NCBI RefSeq assembly: GCF_905171765.1 | Contig: NC_053390.1 | Coordinates: 162,818,666-162,882,665, forward strand | DNA length: 64,000 nucleotides | DNA from: Bufo bufo | Taxonomy: Eukaryota > Chordata > Amphibia > Anura > Bufonidae | Reading direction: 5' to 3' | Shown here: one piece after another, positions 1 to 11,608 of the stretch | Position numbering within the stretch: the stretch's first letter is position 1 | Layout of the letters: the number at the start of each line of letters is the position of its first letter | Program-made: the position numbers and the translations under genes | The notes under the pieces: generated by a model | Told to the model about the DNA's origin: nothing | Database searches by the model: none | What the model saw: the letters and a program-made list of their open reading frames with translations, nothing else

Positions 1-240
1 TCGGGACTCAGAAGATTATCTGACAAACCGCGTATATCGATGGCAGGACAAATCAGGTACCGCTATTCAAAATACCAGACGCCCTGGCCGCAGGGCAGGA
101 AATATGTCATCAGGCTCTGTGAGCGATTCTACCACTGGCCAGCAGACCTCTTTTTTAGGAAGACGTCGTCGTCCAAGAAGGCCAATACAAGGAGGGGAGG
201 GCAGGCCGTCCACATCATCGGGGAGGCAGACGCTCCGTGA

Positions 241-3200
241 CTAACCCGCTCTCAGGTACATCTGACTCGCTTGTTTTAAATCTGTCATCTAAAAATCTGA
301 GCCGGCACAAATACAAGTATTGCAGAAGGGACTGTCCTTCAGCCCGACCGCAACCCTTGATACCTTCGATTTGGATATGGACCTTCAGCGTTTCTTTCGC
401 TCGATGCGGTTGAAAGCCCATTTTTCCTAGAGTGAAGAGTCCTCATCACAGGACATTAATCTCTCTCAGGGAACTGATGATTTGTTATCTTTACAACAAT
501 TTGGTTTGCGATTAAAAAGTCATTATATGCCCCCCAAAACTGAACATCCTGTTGAAACTTACATCAATTTAGTAAAAAGGGACAGAAATTATTGTTGCAG
601 TTTAAAGGGGGCCAATTTCATCTACATCATAACCTCTCTGCATTATAAAGACAAACTGTTAACCGTTTACTGGATGATGACTAGTGTTGATCACGAATAT
701 TCGAATTTCAAATTTTTATCGCGAATATAGGTACTTCGAAAATTTGCGAATATTTCGAATATAGTGATATATATTCGTAATTTCGAATATACAATATTAT
801 TATTTTTTTTATCAGTACACATGATCCCTCCCTGCTTCTAGCTTGTGGGCCAATAAGAAGGCTGCAATATACTTGACTTTAGGAGTAGTGTTGTTTGCGA
901 ATTTTGCTCTATATTCTTTTTTTTTCTAATATTCGCTATGTTGCTATATATTCTTGTTTTAGCAATATAGCGAATATTCGAAAAAAAACGAATATAGAGC
1001 AATTTAGCTAATATAGTGCTATAATCATTTTTTTTAATTTTTTTCCAATCTGAACTTCAGATGAGAAAAATATTACAACTATTAGACAAAGAAGATTATA
1101 GCACTATATTAGCTAAATTGCTCTATATTCGTTTTTTTTTCGAATATTCGCTATATTGCTATATATTCTTGTTTTAGAATATTACGAATATTTGAAAAAA
1201 TGAAGTTTTAGCAATATATATCGAATATTCGAAAATATTCACAAAAAAACGAATATAGAGCCATTTAGCTAATATAGTGCTATAATATTCTTTGTCTAAA
1301 AGTTGAAAAATTCGCAATAAAAATTTGAATACGAAAATTTGCATATTACACGATCATTACCTTGACGATTTTTTGAGTAAAAAAAATCGTGGAATATAAC
1401 GAATGTTCGAATTTGCAAATATTCAGCGAATTCGAATATGACCCCTGCTGCTCATCACTAATGATGACACGCTGATTTTTAAACCTGCTGATAAGGGGGT
1501 AGCCCTGGTGGTATTAGATAAAGAGTATTATGTGAGTGAAATTTTAGGTCAGTTATCAGATGGTAACACATATGAGGTTTTACCGAGGGATCCAGTCTTT
1601 GATATAAAACATGAATTGCAGACTCTTATACAGGAAAGCCAGGAGAAAGCCATTATAAATAAGAAACTTGGTGAGTTCTTAATAAAACAATATCCTATTG
1701 CTCCTGTGCTTTGCACTTTACCTAAGGTGCACAAATCTGTGGATCGCCCACCTGGGCGACCCTTAGTTGCTGCATCTGATTCTATACTTTCTCCACCGGC
1801 CATATTACTGGAAAAAGTTTTGATCCCACTCACACAGAAAGCTCGATCTTACCTCAGGGACACACAGCACTTCTTAGAAGAACTCTGTAAAGTACACATT
1901 GATGAGGGTTGCATCCTAGTGACTTTTGATGTGTGCAGTTTGTACACTTCCATCACGCACACCAGGGGCTCATCTGCTGTTAAAGCCCTGTTAGGTAATA
2001 GCGAATATTCACAAGGTCAAAAGTATTTTTTTCTTGCCCTCCTGACCATTGTCCTGGAACGTAATTATTTTATTTTTCAGGACACGTATTATCAACAGCG
2101 GTGCGGGACCGCGATGGGATCCAATGCCGCACCGCCATACGCAAATTGCTATATGGCGCAATTTGAACAGGACCACATATACTCTAATTTGGTTTATCAG
2201 CAAAATTGCATTTTTTTTTAACGCTTTATTGATGATGTGTTTTGCGTGTGGCGGGGCGGCATTGAGACCCTATTAGATTTTACTGCCTTCATCAATGGAG
2301 TACGACCTGAATTGAAATTTACTTTACATTGGGATCATGATAAGATATCCTTTTTAGATACCTGGGTCATTAAGGGTGCTGATGGCAAATGTATGACGGA
2401 TCTCTTTACTAAGAGCACGGACCGTAATAGTTTGCTTAGGTAGGAAAGCAACCACCCGCCATAAAAAAATCCCTGCCTTTTTTTCAATTCCAAAGGGTCA
2501 ACAGAATTGTGAGTGATCCATCCATTCGCAGGGTTCGTTTAGATGAGATGACTGACAGATTAAGACAGATAGGGTACCCTGAAGAATTGTTACAGCAGCA
2601 AAGAATGAAAAGTGAAACATCTTCTACAGGCAGTGTGAAATCCCGACAGAAAAGACTTCCTTTCATTGTGAGATACCACCCGTGGATTAATCGTGTGAGG
2701 TCCATTATTAATAAGCACTGGAGCATAGTCACAAAATCCCACCCGCAGGTGACAGAATTCCAAAATCTTCCAATGTTGTGTCATAAACGGGCAGGTAATA
2801 TAGGAGACAGGGTCATAAGAGCTGATATTGGCACGAATAAAAGGAGCCTGAAACAAATGATTCTTTCTTCAGTAAAAAAGGCACCTTTCCCTGCCTCAAT
2901 TGTATTCATTGTTCCAGTGTTATTAAAGGACCGCATATTTCACATCCACATACCGGTGAGCAGATCCCAGTGAAAGGACACTTCACTTGTAATAGCACAT
3001 TCATTGTGTATCTATTAAAATGCCCCTGCAGACTTTGTACGTAGGGGAAACCACCATGCGTATGAAGGACCGCTTTGGCAAGCACAAGTCTACTATATGT
3101 AACAAAAATGTATTGTCACCCATCCCATATCATTTCAATCAATTGGGACAGAATGTCTCGCAACTCCGCTTCCAAATAATTAGGTCATATTGCCCAGACG

Positions 3201-3315
3201 TGGGGGAAATAGAGCTGAAATGCTACTCAAACGAGAGGCATATTGGATTCACCGCCTGCAGACACTGACACCAAAGGGGTTAAATCGGGATTATGCTGTG
3301 ACAAGCTTTTTATGA
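241..3315 (+). pseudogene. PLE-1 reverse transcriptase / GIY-YIG endonuclease, broken
   Basis: Remains of one PLE polyprotein. The N-terminal part (about 270-420) has the NLSS-type motif and a DTFDLDMDLQRFF-like stretch. The RT follows after the MITE: KPADKG near 1485, LPKVHK near 1720, GRPLVAASDS near 1757, LVTFDVCSLYTSI near 1915, the GTAMGSNAAP motif near 2105, then the catalytic FIDDVF at about 2227-2244. A run of T at 2212-2219 shifts the frame just before FIDDVF. A linker lies at 2509-2973. The endonuclease begins near 3035 with LYVGETT followed by a basic helix, and the end reads GLNRDYAVTSFL with a stop at 3313-3315, the usual PLE ending. At least four frame breaks are present. The family is clear; the exact clade is an inference. 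Confidence 0.85.
682..1460. mobile_element. AT-rich hAT-type MITE inserted in PLE-1
   Basis: A 779-bp non-coding block rich in AATATTCG-like words, running from TAGTGTTGATCACG to CATCACTA. It is flanked by a perfect 8-bp duplication, ATGATGAC, at 674-681 and 1461-1468. Removing the block and one duplication restores the PLE reading LLDDDTLIFKPADKG. The duplication fits the nTnnnnAn pattern of Ac-type hATs. Related copies are at 35414-35816 and 37148-39337. Confidence 0.88.
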
Positions 3316-3387
3316 TTAATTCTCTTTTGTGTATTGAATTTTTCAGAATAATTGGATATCTTCTCTTGCCTTATCATATATGTTTAA

Positions 3388-4198
3388 AGGGACTCTGTCA
3401 CCACTTTCTAACCCCCCCTTTTAAAAGTATTGTTATCTCCATGGCGCCCCTGTGATTACAAAGGTGTTGTTAGAAGATAAATTCGCCGTCTCCTTTTGAT
3501 AAAAAGAGCTTTTATCTAACCTGTCAATCTTCTTGATAAGGTGCCCAGGGCGTTTCTGTTGGTCTCAAGCTGCCGCCCGCCGCTGCCGCCGTTGGTGCCC
3601 AGCTCCTCCCCTGATCCTTTCAGCGCCGCCTGAATGTAATGAAATACGCCTCCGGCTCTCACTCAGTGCCCCCTCCTCCTTTTCAAAGATCCCGCGCGTG
3701 CGCACAAATATGGAGTGGAGAAAAGGGGGATATAATATAGTCCTCTGTGGGTCTTTGAAATCAGCTGTGGGCAGACGTGCGGCTCCATACAGCGCTTGGC
3801 AGGCTCTGAGTGGCTGGCTGCAGTGCTCGTCTGATGAGGCTGATTCTAAATGTCCGCACGGGCGCATCAGGCACAGGCCTGTGCGCACGCGCGGGATCTT
3901 TGAAAAGGAGGAGGGGGCACTGAGCGAGAGCCGGAGGCGTATTTCATTACATTCAGGCGGCGCTGAAAGGATCAGGGGAGGAGCTGGGCACCAACGGCGG
4001 CGGCGGCGGGCGGCAGCTTGAGACCAACAGAAACGCCCTGGGCACCTTATCCACAAGATTGACAGGTTAGATAAAAGCTCTTTTTATCAAAAGGAGACGG
4101 CGAATTTATCTTCTAACAACACCTTTGTAATCACAGGGGCGCCATGGAGATAACAATACTTTTAAAAGGGGGGGTTAGAAAGTGGTGACAGAGTCCCT
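3388..4198. mobile_element. TTAA-flanked foldback element, 811 bp
   Basis: Two long inverted arms (about 3388-3690 and 3895-4198) with a centre of about 200 bp; termini are AGGGACTCTGTCACC and its complement, flanked by TTAA at 3384-3387 and 4199-4202. Near-identical open frames appear on both strands only because the arms are palindromic. TTAA duplication suggests piggyBac-type mobilisation (inference). It sits in the PLE-1 3' region. Confidence 0.85.
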
Positions 4199-4369
4199 TT
4201 AACTTTTCACAGTGCAACTGAATAACTTCTACAACTCGACTTCTAAGAGGAACCACAGAATCCTTATAGTAACTATGTATATGTTTTTTTTCACTTGTTT
4301 TGGTGCTAATCACTGTTTCCCTGCAACGTGATGCTTAGGTCATGTGACTCAGGGCGGACTATTTAAATC

Positions 4370-4377
4370 CCTGGTCA
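4370..4377 (+). promoter_or_regulatory. TATA-like box in PLE-1 terminal repeat
   Basis: TATTTAAA lies 41 nt upstream of the hammerhead-like hairpin centred near 4430. The same order recurs at 5304, 11116 and 61354. Promoter activity is an inference. Confidence 0.45.
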
Positions 4378-4401
4378 TTTGCCTTTTTGTAATCAGCTGT
4401 A

Positions 4402-4463
4402 CACTCACTGTTCGACAAAGGCACATGTACGTGCCGAAACACGCGTCACTGTATTCATGAGTG
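4402..4463 (+). ncRNA. Hammerhead-like hairpin of PLE-1
   Basis: Stem II GGCAC (4420-4424), loop ATGTAC, GTGCC (4431-4435), then GAAAC and ACGCGTC. An outer helix pairs CACTCA (4402-4407) with TGAGTG (4458-4463). The 5' core reads CGACAAA instead of a CTGANGA-type core, so self-cleavage is unlikely in this copy. Hammerhead motifs are known from PLE terminal repeats. Confidence 0.5.
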
Positions 4464-4740
4464 ACCAATAAAAGAACCATTCAGCAATTCATTGGAGTGC
4501 CGTTTTTTTCCTCATCGGTTTATCTGGGATGACACCCGCTGAGCGAGCACCCATAGTGTAACGCAGTGCCGCCCGACATCTTCGTATAAGTTTTTGTGTT
4601 GAATGTGACTTTTTGTTTATGAACTTGCCAAGAGTGTGAATAAACACTGAACTGTTTGATTTAAGAACTGGTTGGTGCCTCTATACTGCGTCCGCTTATC
4701 CTGTCTACCAGAGTGAATCCCCACACATTTTACATTATCA

Positions 4741-5760
4741 TCATGGTATTTTTCATTTTTTCTACTCTAATAATCATGGCATTATTAAGGGTCACAATTA
4801 TGGGGGTATTTCAAATATCACTATTTGTTCTTTACTTAAATATAGCTAACATTGATGGTCAGGGTATGGCTGTAGATATTGCTATGTTGTAGCGAGTGAT
4901 GAATTCCAGCTTGGAGCGCAATTGTACATCCGGAGGTAACAGATCATGATCTGCTTTCCACAGTGAAACGTATGCCGGATATCTGGTTTGAGGATATGCA
5001 TTCCAATGTGGATAGCGGCTCCGATCTGGCTTCTTCTACTGATGATCTTATATGTACACCTCTCTCTATCTTTTTACATTTTATTATTTATTCTAGGTCT
5101 TTTCTCCTTCCTTGCAATATTTAGCTAGGTGGTAATTTTTGAGGAGATCGTTAAGGTCAGTGGGTGGCCCTCTACCATAAACAGGGTGTGATGTTGTGTG
5201 TTCCAGTGTGGAACGCACGCTATGTGCATCCTCCACGCACATGTGCCGATATATCCCTTAAGGTATTTCCACACTTGTTTTAGAATTTTGTTAATTAGTA
5301 GGGTATATAAGGATAAATAGCGCATTACACACTTATCCCCTGAGGAAGCGATTGTGAGTCGGGGTCAAGACTGCATTGGTCGGTATTATTTTCTACATTA
5401 TGTCCTCTGTGATGAATTTTGTATGTATTATATTGCACTAAGCACTTTATTTGTAATCTGGTAGGTAAATTTCCTTTGACTTGCATTCTTTCACTGAAGG
5501 AGGTTGCACTTGGCAATTGAGATTATTCGTTTGTCCCTCTTTCCTCCTTTATTGGATGATCTTGAAGGAAATTGAATATAAATACTTTTCATCTACGGGT
5601 CTTGTATTTTGGCATATGACACTTTATCTGTGGTCCTGTTTTTCTTTATTCCTGTGTATGCATGCTGCCATCACCAGGTTTTAAGTATATTGGATATTTG
5701 ATCAATAAAAATATTTATTATACTATATGCTGTGTATTCTATTTTTGGGGTGATGAGTAG
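4741..5760 (+). repeat. Second PLE-type terminal fragment with TATA box and decayed ribozyme-like start
   Basis: Non-coding sequence with TATATAA at 5304-5310, and CTGAGGAAG beginning at 5340, 36 nt downstream. The 3' half of the hairpin is lost: no GAAAC or GCGT follows. An AATAAA lies near 5704. The order matches the other PLE ends in this window, so I read it as a diverged terminal repeat; both limits are uncertain. Confidence 0.4.
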
Positions 5761-6553
5761 ATATTAACATTTACCAGAATATACACAACCAATATAATCA
5801 GCTAAAAAGTTGTATCAGAAAGGGACTTGGCAATGCCACAGAAGCACATAAAATGAAATTACTACTTACCACATAAGACTGCAAATATCTTTAAAATGTT
5901 CCTGTCCTCTAAATAAATCTGACATTTTCATCACTCTGAGTCCTAATCTACAAATTATCATAAACTAACCCCATGTATAACTGATTAAAGATAAACATTA
6001 CCCTACATAAGTGTTAAAACAACAAAGATGCAATAACAATGAATAGCAGCAATCAATTACATATAAACACAGTCAATGACAGTCCTTCATAAAACAGTCT
6101 GTAATATTATCCTTATTTTCAGAATTTCCTGAATTGATCTTGCTTTATTCTTCAACATGAAAAGTCCTCTCCTCCTATCATGTTGTCTAAGTTCCAATCA
6201 ATGGCTTTTAAGTCCAGGACTATATCTGCAGAAGGGCGGCTATCCACTCTTGATGCTACAATAGAAAAATAGTGTGGTCCTTATCATAATAACAATGCTT
6301 TAGCAATTTTCTTTGATTAGTAACAATTTAACACATTTATCTATTTTTTGTAACCCTTTGTACTCCCAACACTATAAAATTATCTTCCCGATTTCAATCC
6401 CAAACCTTTATAACAAATTCAGATTAATAAAACATCTCATTAGGGTCTATGCAATCCTTTGCCATATGAAGCATCATACTATTGTACTATTAAAGATCCT
6501 AAATCTCCTTTTAAATTTTGGGAAACCCATTAATCTTGCTGTACAATCTAGGG
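5761..6553. other. AT-rich stretch, nothing recognised
   Basis: No supported coding region, array or terminal repeat was seen on either strand. It may be the older host sequence into which the MITE at 6562 inserted. Confidence 0.5.
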
Positions 6554-6561
6554 TAAATGAA

Positions 6562-6887
6562 CAGTGATGGCCAGTTCGCAGTGTTCGCCCGCGAACACAT
6601 GCGATCTGCCATCTTAACTGACAAGTCCGACGAGGCACAGGTAAGTCCTTACCTGTGCCTGTGCGCGAGCCGGTCTGAAATTAAATGCGGTCTCCGGGAG
6701 CAGGCAGTTCTGAGAATGGCCCCCGGAGGCTGTTCTCGGAACTGCCTGCTCCCAGAGACCGCATTTCATTTCAGACCGGCTCGCGCACAGGCACAGGTAA
6801 GGACTTACCTGTGCCTCGTCTGACTTGTCAGTTAAGATGGCAGATCGCATGTGTTCGCGGCCGAACACTGCGAACTGGCCATCTCTA
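6562..6887. mobile_element. hAT foldback MITE (CAGTGATGGCC family), copy A
   Basis: A 326-bp near-perfect palindrome running from CAGTGATGGCCAG to CTGGCCATCTCTA. Its left target duplication TAAATGAA is at 6554-6561. The matching right copy is at 11601-11608, pushed away by the later insertion of PLE-2. A second copy is at 29016-29354. Confidence 0.87.
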
Positions 6888-6893
6888 TAAATG

Positions 6894-7080
6894 TGTCACC
6901 AAAAAATTAGCACAAAAATCTTCACATAGTAAACAGAAATAAACTTTATTAACAATGTAAAAATACATACATGGTGGTAAAAGAGGCAGCACAAAGGTGG
7001 AACACAAAGGAGAGGAATAGGACCCAAGGAGGGTCTGGGAGGTCAGCACACCAGAAATCAGGAAAAAATATAATTGTGTC
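6894..7080 (-). repeat. Inverted copy of the PLE-2 3' end
   Basis: Reverse complement of about 11342-11524, with a few differences. It stops just before the coding fragment at 7084. Confidence 0.85.
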
Positions 7081-7083
7081 CAT

Positions 7084-8221
7084 ATGTGGGCCCGCTACAT
7101 CGACGATATTTTCGTCGTGTGGCAGGGCCCACAGTCGGGATTCGCCGAGTTGGTGGAATCACTCAATCGAAACAACCGGAACATCACACTGATGTCCAGG
7201 ATCAACAAGACCCATCTCGATTTTCTTGACGTACATATCACGGTGGATGAGTCTAGGAAGATATCCACTGATTTTTTCCGTAAGGCGACATCTACCAACT
7301 CGCTTTTACATGCAGACTCTTGTCACCCACACAGCCTCATCCAGAGCCTCCCATATGGCCAATTCCTGAGAGCTAGGAGGATCTGTTCAACGGACGAAGC
7401 ATTCATTAGACAGTCCCGGGACCTGCACCAACGGTTTCTGGAACGCGGCTACTCAGAAGCGAATATTACACAATGCCATCAAAAAGCCAAACAAGCACAG
7501 AGACCCACTACTGGTATACAGTCGCAAACGACACAATCAAACTGATAAGGTACTATTCATCACTTCCTATAATCCACAGTGGAAATCAATTCGGAACATA
7601 CTGGCAAAACATTGGGAGATATTACAACTGGACCCCATTTTGGCAAAAATATTACCCACCTGTCCGTCTATTACATATAGACGTACAGAAAACCTAAAAG
7701 ATCTACTGGTGAATAGCTACCATCCAGGCCACCAGACTAAACTGAATCCTCATTCAAAAGGTACAAAATGGGGATGTTCCCCATGTGGGAAGTGTGTGGC
7801 ATGTTCTAACATTAACAGAGTCTCCACCTTTTGTAACCCACTTATGAATACCAAACAGTTACACATACCATTACGTGTAATACATCTGGTGTAATATATT
7901 TGGGGATCTGTCCATGCCAACGTATCTATGTTGGGCTGACCTCCAGAGAACTCAAGAGAAGGACACGTGAACACATCCTGGGTATTGAGGCGGCCAAGGA
8001 TGAAAAAGATATCACTGTGTTAAAAACCATTCCAAAACACTTTAAATTGTTTCACGACTGTGATAGCACTCTGTTTAGAATTCGTGGGATTGATAGGGTG
8101 TATACTATTGACGTGGCGGCAACTGGAAAAAGATCTTGGCACAAAAGGAAGTACGTTGGATCCACGAGTTGTGACACCCAGGGGACTGAACGAGGACATG
8201 TCCTTTGCCCCTTTTCTCTAA
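7084..8221 (+). pseudogene. PLE-2 RT C-terminal part and GIY-YIG endonuclease, broken
   Basis: Begins inside the RT at RYIDDIFVVW (7090-7119), the catalytic motif. The thumb follows: LDFLDVHI, FRKATSTNSLLHA and GQFLRARRICS. In shifted frames come ITSYNPQWKSIRNIL and ITYRRTENLKDLLVNS, then the cysteine cluster CSPCGKCVAC near 7776. The GIY-YIG part starts near 7900 with CPCQRIYVGLTSREL and a basic REH helix. RGIDRVY lies near 8083, and the end reads GLNEDMSFAPFL with TAA at 8219-8221. Several frame breaks are present. The fingers and palm upstream of the IDD motif were never included or were lost, consistent with 5' truncation at insertion. Non-functional. Confidence 0.88.
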
Positions 8222-8962
8222 TAGATGTGTTCATATATGCATTAATTGAGTCTTCTTGAGGTTCCTCTGCGCATCCTGGGTCCCTTGTTTTTAATTTGTT
8301 ATTTTTCCCTTTATTTCCCTGTTCTTAATCTGTTGTGTTTTCTTCATTTGATATTTAGTACCAACTACGACATTTCTCGGAGCTGTGGACCATATCAGTG
8401 GAAGTGTGACTGCATCCGACCCTCTTGGAAAACATTCTTTTTCCTTCTTTCGTGTTTTTTGCTCTTTATTAACTATCCTGGATCAAGCAATACCACGATC
8501 TCACCTGACTATGTGATTACAAAATATTCGTGGCAGCCTAAAATAATTTATATTTTTCTGTTGCACATATTTTCCTCATACAGGATTATGTATTTGACCG
8601 CTTTTTCTCTTGCATCTTGTCCCCTGTCTATGCACTCCCTCACTTCCTCACTCCCCTCCCCTTGTTCCTCCTTCGCTCTTTATAACCCTACATGTTAGGC
8701 AAATCTTATATTCAGCACTATATCATGTGCAGATGTCCTATACACACTACGCGAAGCGCTTGGACTTATATGTTGTCAATCTGACAATATATAACAGTCC
8801 TCTATACATATGTTCTTGCACGTTGCACTTTATAGTGCCTCTGATTAAGCATTGGCACTAATTGTCATTATTTATTTATGTATTGTCTTCACAAATACAC
8901 TGTGATGGAATAATATTGTATATATGTTATTAGTGCAATCCTGCACTGCCACCCGGCTGTCT

Positions 8963-8993
<31 letters not shown>

Positions 8994-8994
8994 T
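8222..8994 (+). other. PLE-2 3' non-coding sequence
   Basis: T-rich non-coding sequence between the PLE-2 stop and CR1-A, ending in a short ATTT microsatellite (about 8962-8993). Open frames here have no recognisable product. Confidence 0.6.
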
Positions 8995-10512
8995 GTAACA
9001 TAGTAACATAGTACATAAGGCCGAAAAAAGACATTTGTCCATCCAGTTCGGCCTGTTATCCTGCAAGTTGATCCAGAGGAAGGCAAAAAAACCCTGTGAG
9101 GTAGAAGCCAATTTTCCTCACTTTAGGGGATTAAAAATTCCTTCCCGACTCCAATCAGGCAATCAGAATAACTCCCTGGATCAACGACCCCTCTCTAGTA
9201 GCTATAGCCTGTAATATTATTACACTCTAGAAATACATCCAGGCCCCTCTTGAATTCCTTTATTGTACTCACCATCACCACCTCCTCAGGCAGAGAGTTC
9301 CATAGTCTCACTGCTCTTACCGTAAAGAATCCTTTTCTATGTTTGTGTACAAACCTTCTTTCCTCCAGACGCAGAGGATGTCCCCTCGTCACAGTTACAG
9401 TCCTGGGGATAAATAGATGATGGGATAGATCTCTGTACTGACCCCTGATATATTTATACATAGTAATTAGATCTCCCCTCAGTCGTCTTTTTTCTAACGT
9501 GAATAACCCTAATTTTGATAATCTTTCAGGGTACTGTAGTTGCCCCATTCCAGTTATTACTTTAGTTGCCCTCCTCTGGACCCTCTCCGGCTCTGCTATG
9601 TCTGCCTTGTTCACTGGAGCCCAGAACTGTACACAGTACTCCATGTGTGGTCTAACTAATGATTTGTAAAGTAGTAGGAATATGTTCTCATCACGGGCAT
9701 CTATGCCCCTTCTGATGCAACCCATTATCTTATTGGCCTTGGCAGCAGCTGCCTGACACTGTTTTTTGCAGCTTAGTTTGCTGTTTATTAAAATTCCTAG
9801 ATCCTTTTCCATGTCAGTATTACCGAGTATTTTACCATTTAGTATGTACGGGTGACTTGCATTATTTCTTCCCATGTGCATAACCTTACATTTGTCAGTG
9901 TTAAACCTCATCTGCCACGTATCTGCCCAAGCCTCCAATCTATCCAGATCCCTCTGTAGTAGTATACTGTCCTTTTCAGTGTTAATTACTTTACACAGTT
10001 TAGTGTCATCTGCGAAAATTGATATTTTACTATGCAAGCCTTCTACAAGATCATTAATAAATATATTGAAGAGAAAAGGGCCCAATACTGACCCCTGAGG
10101 TACTCCACTAGTGACAGTGACCCAATCTGAGTATGTACCGTTAATAACCACCCTCTGTTTTCTATCATTGAGCCAGTTACTTACCCACATACAGACGTTT
10201 TCTCCCAGTCCGAGCATTCTCATTTTATATACTAACCTTTTATGTGGTACAGTGTCAAATGCTTTGGAGAAGTCTAGATACACGACATCCATTGATTCGC
10301 CGCTGTCAAGTCTAGAACTTACCTCCTAATAGAAACTGATTAAATTAGTTTGACATGACCGATCCCTCACGAAGCCATGCTGATATGGCGTTATTTGCTT
10401 ATTTCCGTTAAGATGTTCTAAGATAGCATCTCTCAGAAAACCTTCAAACAGTTTACCCACAACAGATGTTAAACTTACCGGCCTATAGTTTCCAGGCTCT
10501 GTTTTATGTAAT
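8995..10512 (-). mobile_element. CR1-A, 5'-truncated CR1-like LINE
   Basis: A LINE 3' part inserted in PLE-2. Its 3' end (8995-9020) carries an 8-bp repeated tail, TACTATGT on the minus strand, the CR1-style ending. The 3' UTR at 9000-9190 recurs at 31998-32184. The left border lies in an ATTT microsatellite and no clear target duplication was seen. Confidence 0.82.
9195..10500 (-). pseudogene. CR1-A reverse transcriptase, 5'-truncated
   Basis: An open frame of 365 codons (10292-9195) covers most of the RT: YLDFSKAFDTVPH, SGVPQGSVLGP, catalytic FADDTKL, KCKVMHMG, EKDLGI, SLVRPHMEYCVQFW and the C-terminal FFTVRAVRLWNSLPEEVV ending. Upstream in the same strand YRPVSLTSVVGKLFEG and HGF-type motifs continue to about 10500, broken by an in-frame stop just before codon 1 of the open frame. 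The apurinic-type endonuclease domain and ORF1 are missing. Motifs fit the CR1/L2 group; CR1 is preferred for the 8-bp tail. Related fragments are at 18618, 31998 and 39420. Confidence 0.85.
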
Positions 10513-11150
10513 TATGTATTTATTTTTTCACCCTTTAGCCTGATGTGCGAAAATCGTGATCTTGATCCTTGTTTATTAATTTTCTTATTCCTATTTGTCT
10601 GATCGGATGTACCTCTTTGTATTTATTACTTACAAAAATTATCTGAATGAGGTTTTGGCCACTTGTATGTGATACAGCGTCATGATTACCCTGCCCCCTC
10701 TGCCTCTCTGCAAGCCGATTAGCTGCCTGGCTGAGGGGGAGGCGGTGGCCGTCGTGTCATGTGCCTCATCGCGTGACCGCCGCATCACACCCATCCCGCC
10801 CCCGGTGGGGCGTGGTTAGGTCGGGTTTGTGATGGCGCGGTCATGTGGTTTCGTCACGTGGAGCTCCTGCTTTGCCGTCTCCTCCCCCGGCATGTTTTTA
10901 TTGGCTGCAGACTGGCCTGGATTGATGGCATTTCCTATGTTGCCCTGACGTCGCGGTCATGTGCTCCGTCACGTGACCGCCGTGTCAGCCTTGTTCCGCC
11001 CCTATTCTGGGCACTTGACATCGCTCATTGGTCCACTAGATTTAAAGTTCCATGTTTACTGATTAAGGTGTTACCAAAGTTTTTAATTAATTCCTTCACA
11101 CACCTGTGTGGGCAGTATATTTGGGGAGGGTTTGTCCATTGTTTCACATC
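10513..11150 (+). other. PLE-2 3' region, GC-rich part
   Basis: Non-coding PLE-2 sequence with repeated TCACGTG-type words (about 10750-10990), and a TATA-like TATATTT at 11116-11122. Open frames here are not credible genes. Confidence 0.55.
11116..11122 (+). promoter_or_regulatory. TATA-like box in PLE-2 terminal repeat
   Basis: TATATTT, 36 nt upstream of the hammerhead-like core at 11152. Activity is inferred only from the spacing shared with other PLE ends. Confidence 0.4.
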
Positions 11151-11151
11151 C

Positions 11152-11186
11152 CCGGAAGAAGCCAGATCACTGGCGAAACGGCGTTG
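11152..11186 (+). ncRNA. Hammerhead-like hairpin of PLE-2
   Basis: Core CGGAAGA plus A, perfect stem GCCAG (11161-11165), loop ATCA, CTGGC (11170-11174), then GAAAC and GGCGTT. Differs from the hammerhead core CTGANGA by one base and by the extra A before stem II. Probably an inactive relative. Confidence 0.55.
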
Positions 11187-11341
11187 GGTCAGGAGGTGGC
11201 TGAGAGATCGACACACCACTCAGGGTATGCTTCACCTTTTTCCTTTCAAATCACCAAGTTTGTTCATCCTCACATTTGCCTCCATTTTCTTGTGTTTGGG
11301 GCTTATTGTCCTGAGGTTTCTTGGTGACTAGCATCTGAGTA

Positions 11342-11524
11342 CAATTATATTTTTCCCTGATTTCTGGTGTGCTGACCTCCCAGACCCTCCTTGGGTCCTA
11401 TTCCTCTCCTTTGTGTTCCACCTTTGTGCTGCCTCTTTTACCACCATGTATGTATTTTTACATTGTTAATAAAGTTTATTTATGTTTACTATGCGAAGAT
11501 TTTTGTGCTAATCTTTTGGTGACA
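11342..11524 (+). repeat. PLE-2 3' end, inverted partner of 6894-7080
   Basis: Direct-strand copy of the inverted block at the left end, with AATAAA at about 11467-11472. Confidence 0.85.
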
Positions 11525-11608
11525 GTTTAGGCTCCTTGTAGGTCGGCAATTTTATGCGATTTTTTTTTTCTGTCCGGCAATAATTTGGTAGCCATCTCTA
11601 TAAATGAA

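Larger units (their letters stand above)
1..4740 (+). mobile_element. PLE-1, degenerate Penelope-like retroelement with GIY-YIG endonuclease
   Basis: A decayed Penelope-like element on the plus strand. It enters from the left window edge, is split by an AT-rich hAT MITE (682-1460), and its coding part ends at 3315. Its 3' non-coding part is split by a TTAA foldback (3388-4198) and resumes at 4203 with a TATA-like box and a hammerhead-like hairpin. The right limit near 4740 is an estimate. PLEs use an RT related to telomerase and, in this subgroup, a GIY-YIG nuclease. Frameshifts show that this copy is dead. Confidence 0.8.
6894..11590 (+). mobile_element. PLE-2, 5'-truncated Penelope-like element with inverted end copy
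   Basis: A 4.7-kb insertion flanked by the 16-bp duplication GCCATCTCTATAAATG (6878-6893 and 11591-11606). The left 190 bp (6894-7080) are the reverse complement of about 11342-11524, so the element begins with an inverted copy of its own 3' end, a known PLE arrangement. Coding sequence starts abruptly at the RT active site (7084). The 3' part has a GC-rich stretch, a TATA-like box, a hammerhead-like hairpin and AATAAA near 11467. CR1-A (8995-10512) is inserted in it. Confidence 0.87.

Noticed and set aside
3533..4056. Two similar long open frames on opposite strands
   Set aside because: They are the same palindromic arm read from both sides of a foldback element; no domain.
8751..8775. Another GCGAAGCGC hairpin as a ribozyme
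   Set aside because: Lacks the CTGANGA-like core and the GAAAC-GCGT half.
10843..11331. 162-codon plus-strand frame as a host gene
   Set aside because: Lies in PLE-2 terminal non-coding sequence and overlaps the hammerhead-like hairpin; no domain.
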